Positions 1-5,080 of a DNA stretch of 6,348 bases are shown piece after piece; within the stretch, counting starts at the first letter, position 1, and each line of letters begins with the position of its first letter. The position numbers were made by a program, and so were the translations under genes. The DNA is taken from NCBI GenBank assembly GCA_029242825.1, contig JAQWTF010000131.1, forward strand, positions 1 to 6,348, read 5' to 3'. The notes beneath the pieces were generated by a model. The model saw only the letters and a list, made by a program, of their open reading frames with translations, did no database searches and was not told the origin of the DNA. Source of the DNA: MAG-120531 sp029242825. GTDB lineage: Bacteria > Bacteroidota > Bacteroidia > Flavobacteriales > Flavobacteriaceae.

Positions 1-249
1 CCCAAATCGTTTGTCTAACCTGTTCATTAAAAAGACATAGGTAAAGATTAATACCACAAAAATGTAAATGGAACCCTGTTGTGCAAACCAAAAACCCAAA
101 GGGAAACCACCTATCTTAAAACTATTGAGCGCGTCTACAAATAATACACTCAGGCCAAATGAACTTATAAACCATATAAATAGGAGAATTGACAAATACT
201 TTAAATTTATTCTCCAATATTTTTGAGCAGAAATCTTTTGATCTATCAT
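1..249 (-). CDS. DUF4212 small subunit of a sodium:solute symporter (partial, C-terminus off the left edge)
   Basis: Translating the minus strand from the ATG at 249 gives 83 open codons up to the window edge; an in-frame TAG lies a few codons upstream and no other ATG intervenes. The protein starts with a short polar N-terminus containing KYWRINLKYL, then a hydrophobic helix (about residues 18-38), a loop with IGGFPLGFWFAQQGS (46-60), a second helix (60-76) and MNRLDKRFG. The FPLGFWFAQQGS loop and the MNRLD end are the hallmarks of the DUF4212 / small sodium-symporter-subunit family, whose members are roughly 85-100 residues, so only a few residues should be missing. In this family the gene normally sits just before a large SSS-family permease related to acetate/solute:Na+ symporters; that gene would lie beyond the left edge and cannot be seen. 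Both predicted helices place it in the inner membrane. The family call is confident; the substrate is unknown. Confidence 0.88.
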   Translation of the reverse strand, partial: MIDQKISAQKYWRINLKYLSILLFIWFISSFGLSVLFVDALNSFKIGGFPLGFWFAQQGSIYIFVVLIFTYVFLMNRLDKRFG

Positions 250-272
250 AGCTGTGATAATTAACTAAATAT

Positions 273-303
273 AAAAAAAAATCCCAAAAATATTGGGATT
301 TTT
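273..303 (-). terminator. Rho-independent terminator of the phoH-purC operon
   Basis: An 11-bp perfect inverted repeat (left arm 277-287 with core ATCCCAA, right arm 293-303) encloses a 5-nt AAATA loop. Read on the minus strand, the hairpin lies 23 nt past the purC stop and is followed by a run of T (273-280). The right arm also ends in T residues on the plus strand, so it could work both ways, but both flanking genes run on the minus strand. It stands only about 24 nt before the start codon of the DUF4212 gene. Confidence 0.85.
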
Positions 304-325
304 ATTTAGTATATATAAAACACTG

Positions 326-1273
326 TTACTTTAAAAAATCGAGTACATTTTGCTCAATTCTAGTTTGAATATGATCTACTGGAGCTTTCACAAAAGTTTC
401 CCCTGTGATGTTTTCATACAATTCAATATAACGTTCAGAAACAGATGCAATATAATCATCTGACATTTCAGGAAGCGTCTGTCCTTCCAAGCCCTGAAAG
501 TTGTGGCTAATGAGCCACTGCCTCACAAACTCTTTTGAGAGTTGTTTTTGCGCTTCTCCAGCAGATTGTCTTTCTTCATAGCCGTCTGCATAAAAATATC
601 GCGAAGAGTCTGGGGTGTGAATCTCATCTATCAAAACAATTTCTCCGGAAGCTGTTTTTCCAAACTCATACTTAGTGTCTACTAAAATTAACCCTCGCTT
701 TGCGGCTAAGGCTGTACCCCTTTGAAAAAGGGCATAAGTGTATTTTTCCAACACTTCATAATCTTCTTTAGACACAATCCCTCTAGCCAGAATATCTGCT
801 CTAGAAATATCTTCATCGTGGTCTCCCATTTCTGCCTTTGTAGCAGGCGTGATGATTGGAGCAGGAAAAGCATCGTTTTCCTTTAGTCCCTCTGGCATAG
901 AAACACCACATAGGATTCTTTTTCCAGCTTTGTATTCTCTTGCCGCATGACCAGACATATATCCTCTAATCACCATTTCTACTTTAAAAGGTTCACAGGC
1001 ATGACCAATCGCTACATTTGGATCTGGGGTTGCCCTAAGCCAATTGGGTACAATATCTTTTGTAGCCTCCATCATCTTGGTGGCAATCTGATTGAGTATT
1101 TGCCCTTTATAAGGAATTCCTCTTGGCATAACAACGTCAAATGCAGAAAGTCTGTCTGTCGCTATCATGACTAATAAATCATTTTCTAAGGCGTATACCT
1201 CTCTTACCTTCCCTTTGTAAACACTTTTTTGTCCTGGAAAATTAAAATTGGTATCTGTAATGGTATGGATCAT
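326..1273 (-). CDS. purC: Phosphoribosylaminoimidazole-succinocarboxamide synthase (SAICAR synthetase)
   Basis: PurC joins CAIR and L-aspartate, using ATP, to give SAICAR in de novo purine synthesis (cytosol). With the ATG at 1273 the protein has 315 residues, the long form common in Bacteroidota. Visible family features are the N-terminal nucleotide-binding YKGKVREVY (19-27), DRLSAFD (40-46), the signature block VEMVIRGYMSGHAAREY (98-114), the second signature LVDTKYEFG (197-205) and LIDEIHTPDSSRYF (214-227). An in-frame ATG at 1312 would add 13 residues and overlap the end of phoH by 35 nt. I prefer 1273 because the added residues (MKPIKLSNTKINR) look unlike the family and translate the phoH tail in another frame, and because the 1273 ATG sits 4 nt after the phoH TAA, typical for translational coupling. 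No clear Shine-Dalgarno is visible, as expected for this phylum. The gene ends at a terminator (273-303). Confidence 0.96.
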   Translation of the reverse strand: MIHTITDTNFNFPGQKSVYKGKVREVYALENDLLVMIATDRLSAFDVVMPRGIPYKGQILNQIATKMMEATKDIVPNWLRATPDPNVAIGHACEPFKVEMVIRGYMSGHAAREYKAGKRILCGVSMPEGLKENDAFPAPIITPATKAEMGDHDEDISRADILARGIVSKEDYEVLEKYTYALFQRGTALAAKRGLILVDTKYEFGKTASGEIVLIDEIHTPDSSRYFYADGYEERQSAGEAQKQLSKEFVRQWLISHNFQGLEGQTLPEMSDDYIASVSERYIELYENITGETFVKAPVDHIQTRIEQNVLDFLK

Positions 1274-1277
1274 TCTA

Positions 1278-2231
1278 TTAATTTTGGTGTTCGATAGTTT
1301 TATAGGCTTCAATTACTTTTTTGACCAATTTATGTCTTATCACGTCTTTGTCATCTAAATAGACAATGGAAACTCCCTCAATGTTTTGAAGAACTAACAA
1401 GGCTTCCTTTAATCCAGAAGTGATTCTTCTAGGCAAATCTATTTGCCCTGGGTCTCCAGTAACCATAAACTTAGCACTTTTACCCATTCTGGTGAGGAAC
1501 ATTTTCATTTGGGCATGGGTGGTATTTTGAGCTTCATCTAAGATCACAAAAGCATGGTCCAAGGTCCTACCCCTCATAAAAGCAAGCGGAGCAATCTGTA
1601 TGGTGCCATTTTCTATGTATAAAGCCAACTTCTCAGGGCTAATCATATCCCTTAAGGCGTCGTATAAAGGCTGCATATAGGGATCTAATTTTTCTTTTAA
1701 ATCTCCAGGCAAAAACCCTAAATTCTCTCCTGCCTCAACTGCTGGCCTAGTGAGAATGATTCTTTTAACTTGTTTTTCTTTTAAAGCCTTTACTGCCATA
1801 GCTACACCGGTATAAGTCTTACCAGTTCCTGCTGGGCCAATAGCAAATACCATGTCATTTTTAGCAATGGCGTTCACCACCTTTCTCTGATTGGGTGTTT
1901 GGGCTTTGATTAACCTTCCCGAAACACCATGAAGAATTACATCTCCTACACTTTGCAATACCTCTAGTTCGTCTGGGGAAGTGTCACTCAGTAGCGCCGC
2001 TGCCGCAGCAGGATCTATTTTATTGTATTTGGCAAAATGGGCGGTGAGTTTGTCGAATTTTTGCTCAAAATCATTGAGTTCTGACTCACTGCCGTAAGCC
2101 TTAATTTTACTGCCCCTAGCAATGATTTTTAGCTTTGGAAAATGCTCTTTTAAAAGACCGACTGTTTCATTGTTTTGCCCAAAAAAATCCCTTGGGCTTA
2201 CATCTGTAATTTCAATTATGATTTCGTTCAA
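1278..2231 (-). CDS. phoH: PhoH-like P-loop ATPase (YbeZ type)
   Basis: This 317-residue protein is a cytosolic ATPase of the PhoH/YbeZ family, linked in other bacteria to RNA metabolism and ribosome maturation through its partner YbeY; its exact reaction is not settled. An N-terminal region (about 1-100, with DFFGQNN and KIIARGSKIKAYG, KH/R3H-like in this family) precedes the PhoH domain (about 110-310). The domain shows Walker A GPAGTGKT (132-139), TRPAVEAGE (161-169), Walker B FVILDEAQN (228-236) and VTGDPGQIDLP (257-267), all intact. The reading frame has no ATG between the upstream in-frame TAG and the conserved N-terminus; the codon at 2231-2229 is TTG and gives the expected MNEIIIEITD start. 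The gene lies upstream of purC with a 4-nt gap and is divergent from the DUF62 gene. Transcription probably begins in the 2232-2352 region. Confidence 0.95.
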   Translation of the reverse strand: MNEIIIEITDVSPRDFFGQNNETVGLLKEHFPKLKIIARGSKIKAYGSESELNDFEQKFDKLTAHFAKYNKIDPAAAAALLSDTSPDELEVLQSVGDVILHGVSGRLIKAQTPNQRKVVNAIAKNDMVFAIGPAGTGKTYTGVAMAVKALKEKQVKRIILTRPAVEAGENLGFLPGDLKEKLDPYMQPLYDALRDMISPEKLALYIENGTIQIAPLAFMRGRTLDHAFVILDEAQNTTHAQMKMFLTRMGKSAKFMVTGDPGQIDLPRRITSGLKEALLVLQNIEGVSIVYLDDKDVIRHKLVKKVIEAYKTIEHQN

Positions 2232-2282
2232 ATGAAAAGTTTTACTTAGGTTCTACAATCTATCTTTTAATGCCCGTAAAAA

Positions 2283-2301
2283 TGTGTAATTTTGTTACAC
2301 A
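2283..2301. promoter_or_regulatory. Perfect 7-bp dyad, candidate operator between phoH and the DUF62 gene
   Basis: TGTGTAA (2283-2289) and its exact reverse complement TTACACA (2295-2301) are separated by TTTTG. The 19-bp dyad is centred on 2292 and overlaps both candidate -7 boxes described for the two divergent genes. The geometry suits a dimeric helix-turn-helix repressor, but no regulator is encoded nearby. An AT-rich 7-bp repeat of this spacing could also occur by chance in 121 bp. Confidence 0.4.
2287..2294 (+). promoter_or_regulatory. Candidate -7 promoter element for the DUF62 gene
   Basis: TAATTTTG is an exact match to the Bacteroidota -7 consensus TAnnTTTG. It would place a transcript start near 2301, about 50 nt before the ATG at 2353. 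I see no TTG at the -33 distance (17-23 nt upstream), so the assignment is weak. The box lies inside the TGTGTAA/TTACACA dyad. Confidence 0.4.
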
Positions 2302-2307
2302 AACTTA
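2300..2307 (-). promoter_or_regulatory. Candidate -7 promoter element for phoH-purC
   Basis: On the minus strand this reads TAAGTTTG, an exact match to TAnnTTTG. A start near 2293 would give a leader of about 60 nt before the phoH TTG codon. No TTG lies at the expected -33 distance. It is 5 nt from the oppositely oriented box at 2287-2294, so the two would compete for polymerase and their leaders would overlap by a few bases. Confidence 0.4.
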
Positions 2308-2352
2308 CGCAAAAAAACAGTTTGTTATCTTATTAAAATATTAACAGCGTGT

Positions 2353-3183
2353 ATGGCTATCATTACTTTAACTACAGATTTTGGAACAAAAGATCACTTT
2401 GTTTCCGCTATTAAAGGAGCCATTCACAGCGAACTTGATAGTCCAACTATTGTTGACATCTCTCATGAAATTAGCCCATTCAATATTCAGGAATGTGCCT
2501 ACATTTTAAAAAATGCCTATACCCACTTTCCAAAAGGGAGTATTCATATTGTTGGAGTAGATGGTGAGAAAACACCAGAAACACCACATATTGTAGTCTT
2601 TGTAGACGGTCATTATTTTATCTCTGCCAATACTGGCGTAGTCCATTTAATCTGTACTAGTATAAAACCAGATAAAGTAGTGAGCATTCAATTGCCTCAG
2701 TCTAAAGAAACAGCCTTCCCAACCCTAGATGTTTTTGTCAAAGTGGCTAGTCATATTGTTAGAGGAGGCAGCTTAGACGTCATAGGAAAACCTTTTAGTG
2801 ATTTAAAAGAATTAATTGATTTTAAACCCAAGATAGACGCAGACGAAAAGAGCATCCGCGGTAGCGTCATTTATATTGATAATTACGGAAATGTGGTCAC
2901 TAATATTAGCCAGCAATTGTTTCAAGAACACCAAAAAGGAAGGAGTTTTAAGATAAGGGCCAGACACGCTAGTATTACTAAAATACACGAAAGGTATTCA
3001 GACATTATTCGTTTTGACTTGGAAAAAGAAAAGCGGAAAGGAGACGGAGAATTATTGGCGATTTTCAATAAAGCTGGCTACATAGAAATTGCCATATACA
3101 AAAGCAACCTTCAAACAAGCGGTGGTGCTTCCAGTCTTTTAGGCTTAGATTATTTAGATAGTATTAGTCTAGAATTTGATTAA
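2353..3183 (+). CDS. SAM hydroxide adenosyltransferase (DUF62) family protein, divergent active site
   Basis: The 276-residue protein belongs to the DUF62 / SAM_HAT family, whose characterised members hydrolyse S-adenosylmethionine to adenosine and methionine and which is related to the SAM-dependent fluorinase and chlorinase. The N-terminus ITLTTDFGTKDHFVSAIKG (4-22), IVDISHEISPF (33-43), PKGSIHIVGVD (60-70), the SANTG element (91-95) and the C-terminal IDNYGNVVTNI (175-185) fit the two-domain family fold and usual length (about 260-280). Two catalytic-triad positions look changed: aligned by eye with archaeal PH0463, Asp68 is kept (D70), but Arg75 falls on T77 and the His of the FHGRD motif falls on P123 (FPTLD). 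From memory, flavobacterial relatives share such a variant, so it is probably a subfamily trait, not damage. The ATG at 2353 starts directly on the conserved N-terminus. It is divergent from phoH and is probably cytosolic. The family call is firm; SAM hydrolysis is doubtful. Confidence 0.88.
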   Translation: MAIITLTTDFGTKDHFVSAIKGAIHSELDSPTIVDISHEISPFNIQECAYILKNAYTHFPKGSIHIVGVDGEKTPETPHIVVFVDGHYFISANTGVVHLICTSIKPDKVVSIQLPQSKETAFPTLDVFVKVASHIVRGGSLDVIGKPFSDLKELIDFKPKIDADEKSIRGSVIYIDNYGNVVTNISQQLFQEHQKGRSFKIRARHASITKIHERYSDIIRFDLEKEKRKGDGELLAIFNKAGYIEIAIYKSNLQTSGGASSLLGLDYLDSISLEFD

Positions 3184-3466
3184 ATATTTTTGGAGATTTT
3201 CAGTTATAAACAATTTTCAAAACAGCTGAAAAGAAACTTAAAATTAGTGCAAAGTTCTAACAGCATTTGAATCACTTATATTTAATGGAGTTATGTCAAA
3301 AAATTAAAACGCTGTTTAACACATTATGGGTGAAAAAGCGGAATTAAAGGGTGTTTTTCTGTTAATAAGTTTGTTTCTCAAAAAAGTACAATTAAAATAT
3401 CTTTGTAATTAGTGGTTTTGGAACTTTTGTAAGTTCAATCACACTCAATTCATAAAATTAATATTC
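3184..3466. other. Non-coding stretch before dnaN
   Basis: These 283 bases are AT-rich and contain stops in every frame at short intervals. The only ATG-led frame I looked at closely (3285-3347, 20 codons) shows no family resemblance. Near the left end TTTTCAG (3197-3203) and TTTTCA (3214-3219) can each pair with CTGAAAA/TGAAAA (3226-3232), but no T run follows, so this is not a convincing terminator for the DUF62 gene. The right part holds the dnaN promoter candidate. I see nothing else. Confidence 0.6.
3370..3405 (+). promoter_or_regulatory. Bacteroidota-type promoter of dnaN
   Basis: TTTG at 3370-3373 (-33 element) and TATCTTTG at 3398-3405 (exact TAnnTTTG -7 element) are separated by 24 bases, one more than the usual 17-23. 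The start would fall near 3412, giving a leader of roughly 55 nt before the ATG at 3467. This is the best promoter match in the window. Confidence 0.65.
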
Positions 3467-4585
3467 ATGAAGTTTATAGTTTCAAGTGCTTATTTACTAA
3501 AACAACTCCAGGTATTAGGAGGGGTTATAAATAATAGCAATACACTACCCATATTAGACAATTTCTTGTTTCATTTAGAAGGTAATTCGCTTACTGTCTC
3601 TGCCTCTGATTTAGAAACGACCATGCACGCTGTGTTAGAAGTTGAATCTTCCGACAATGGAAGCATTGCTATTCCTGCGAGGTTATTGTTAGACACCTTA
3701 AAAACATTTCCTGAGCAGCCTTTAACTTTTATTAAAGAAGATAACAATACTGTTGAGATAAGCGCAAATAATGGTAAATACGCACTTGCTTATGCAGACG
3801 GAAGTGAGTTCCCTAATCCAGTGAGCTTGTCTAATCCAAGTAAAACAACCATACTTGGCGATATTTTAGCTACCGCAATTTCAAAGACTATTTTTGCCGC
3901 TGGTAATGATGATTTAAGACCAGTAATGAGTGGGGTGTTTTTTCAATTCAATACAGAGAGTCTTACGTTTGTTGCTACCGACGCACACAAATTGGTGAAA
4001 TACCAAAGAACAGACGTACAAGCTTCACAGACTGCAGAATTCATTATGCCTAAAAAACCACTCAACCTTTTAAAAGGAATTTTAGCTGGTTCTGAATCTG
4101 AAGTAACCATAGAGTACAACGACAGTAATGCAAAATTCAGTTTTGATCAGACAGAGCTGGTTTGTAGACTCATTGACGGGAAATATCCAAACTATGAAGC
4201 GGTTATTCCTAAAGAAAATCCGAATGTACTTAACTTGAACAGAAACTTATTTTTAAGTTCTGTAAGAAGGATTGCTATATTCTCTAATAAAACGACGCAT
4301 CAGCTTAAATTAAAAGTAGCAGGCGCTGAATTAAATATATCTGCAGAAGATTTGGATTACAGCAATAAAGCAGAAGAGCGTTTGAGCTGTAGCTATCAAG
4401 GAGACGACCTTCAAATAGGATTCAACTCAAGGTTTTTAACCGAAATGTTGAATAATTTAAATTCTGATGAAATTACACTCTCCATGAGTTTACCCAATAG
4501 AGCTGGGATTTTAACCCCTTCTGACGGTTTAGACCCTGGAGAACACGTTACCATGCTGGTCATGCCAGTCATGCTTAATAACTAA
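3467..4585 (+). CDS. dnaN: DNA polymerase III subunit beta (sliding clamp)
   Basis: DnaN forms the ring-shaped dimer that encircles DNA and holds polymerase III and repair proteins on the template. The 372 residues match the usual length (about 366-375), with three clamp domains at about 1-120, 130-250 and 250-372. Recognisable blocks are NTLPILDNFLF (25-35), SASDLETTM (45-53), LRPVMSGVFF (150-159), TDAHKL (171-176), the highly conserved LIDGKYPNYEAVIP (235-248) and the C-terminal VMPVML (365-370), which contributes to the partner-binding pocket. The ATG at 3467 starts directly on the family N-terminus MKFIVSSAYLL. The gene stands alone with its own promoter candidate, away from any dnaA or origin in this window, and ends at a strong hairpin shared with the convergent DUF4870 gene. 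Nothing is broken or unusual in it. Confidence 0.98.
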   Translation: MKFIVSSAYLLKQLQVLGGVINNSNTLPILDNFLFHLEGNSLTVSASDLETTMHAVLEVESSDNGSIAIPARLLLDTLKTFPEQPLTFIKEDNNTVEISANNGKYALAYADGSEFPNPVSLSNPSKTTILGDILATAISKTIFAAGNDDLRPVMSGVFFQFNTESLTFVATDAHKLVKYQRTDVQASQTAEFIMPKKPLNLLKGILAGSESEVTIEYNDSNAKFSFDQTELVCRLIDGKYPNYEAVIPKENPNVLNLNRNLFLSSVRRIAIFSNKTTHQLKLKVAGAELNISAEDLDYSNKAEERLSCSYQGDDLQIGFNSRFLTEMLNNLNSDEITLSMSLPNRAGILTPSDGLDPGEHVTMLVMPVMLNN

Positions 4586-4606
4586 GCCTAAATAGTTCCT
4601 TGTTTG

Positions 4607-4638
4607 AAAAAAAAGGCCGCTTTATTAGCGGCCTTTTT
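4607..4638. terminator. Bidirectional terminator between dnaN and the DUF4870 gene
   Basis: A 12-bp perfect stem with a GGCCGC/GCGGCC core (left arm 4610-4621, right arm 4627-4638) closes a 5-nt TTATT loop. The plus strand continues into T residues (4634-4638, then GTTTT), and the minus strand into eight T (complement of 4607-4614). It lies 24 nt after the dnaN stop codon and 3 nt after the DUF4870 stop codon on the opposite strand, so it serves both convergent genes. Confidence 0.92.
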
Positions 4639-4641
4639 GTT

Positions 4642-4980
4642 TTACTTCAGAAATTTAAAGAAAGGATAAGAAATAGGTTCACCATTACTCACTCTAATCG
4701 CATTGAGTATAGGATAAACGAGTCCTAAAATACCAATCCCTATTAAACCTAAAATTCCTAGACCGAGTAATAAAATGGCTGGAATACATATAAGCGCTAA
4801 AAGGAAAAGCGATATTTGAAAATTAATGATAGCCTTACCGTGCTCGTCCATTCCCAAGACCTGCTCTTTTTGGGTCAGCCATAAAATCAAAGGCACTATA
4901 AAGCCCCCAAAACCGGTCACTAAATCTAATAATTGACTCAAATGAGTAACCATTAACAAGTTTTTGTCTTCTCTTAGCAT
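4642..4980 (-). CDS. DUF4870 family small membrane protein
   Basis: This 112-residue protein of unknown function belongs to the DUF4870 family, sometimes called Tic20-like. Characteristic pieces are THLSQLLDLVTGFGGFIVP (12-30), LWLTQKEQ (33-40), MDEHGKAIINFQISL (44-58) and the C-terminal NAIRVSNGEPISYPF (93-107). Three hydrophobic segments are visible at about 13-35, 54-73 and 74-97; the last is glycine-rich (LLGLGILGLIGIGILGL). It is therefore an inner-membrane protein. The conserved HLSQL and DEHGKAIINFQ segments flank the first helix. The ATG at 4980 gives the short polar MLREDKNLLM start that the family usually shows. The gene converges on dnaN and shares its terminator, and is divergent from mnmE across 100 bp. 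I see no clear promoter upstream. The family is confident, the role unknown. Confidence 0.9.
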   Translation of the reverse strand: MLREDKNLLMVTHLSQLLDLVTGFGGFIVPLILWLTQKEQVLGMDEHGKAIINFQISLFLLALICIPAILLLGLGILGLIGIGILGLVYPILNAIRVSNGEPISYPFFKFLK

Positions 4981-5068
4981 AGTATATAAATTGGTTAGAT
5001 TTTAAAAATACAAAAAATGAACTTATAAAAGGGTTTAAACTAATCTTAACCAACTCCCATTTTTTAGC

Positions 5069-5076
5069 TAATTTTG
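5069..5076 (+). promoter_or_regulatory. -7 promoter element directly before mnmE (leaderless start likely)
   Basis: TAATTTTG matches TAnnTTTG exactly and ends 4 nt before the mnmE ATG (5081). Since transcription in this phylum starts a few bases after this element, the mRNA should begin at or within a few bases of the start codon. No TTG is visible at the -33 distance, so the match rests on the -7 box alone. No Shine-Dalgarno sequence is present. Confidence 0.6.
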
Positions 5077-5080
5077 CCCC

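Noticed and set aside
947..1174. A 75-codon plus-strand open frame
   Set aside because: It is antisense to conserved purC sequence and its translation shows no recognisable protein features.
3197..3232. Possible terminator after the DUF62 gene (TTTTCAG / CTGAAAA)
   Set aside because: Weak AT-rich stem with a long loop and no following T run.
3259..3316. Inverted repeat AACAGC / GCTGTT in the gap before dnaN
   Set aside because: Only 6 bp with 46 bases between the arms; likely chance.
3285..3347. A 20-codon ATG frame in the gap before dnaN (MELCQKIKTLFNTLWVKKRN)
   Set aside because: Too short, no promoter or family support, and expected by chance in AT-rich DNA.
4835..5053. A 72-codon minus-strand open frame overlapping the DUF4870 start
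   Set aside because: It is out of frame with the clearly conserved DUF4870 protein over most of its length and has no family features.
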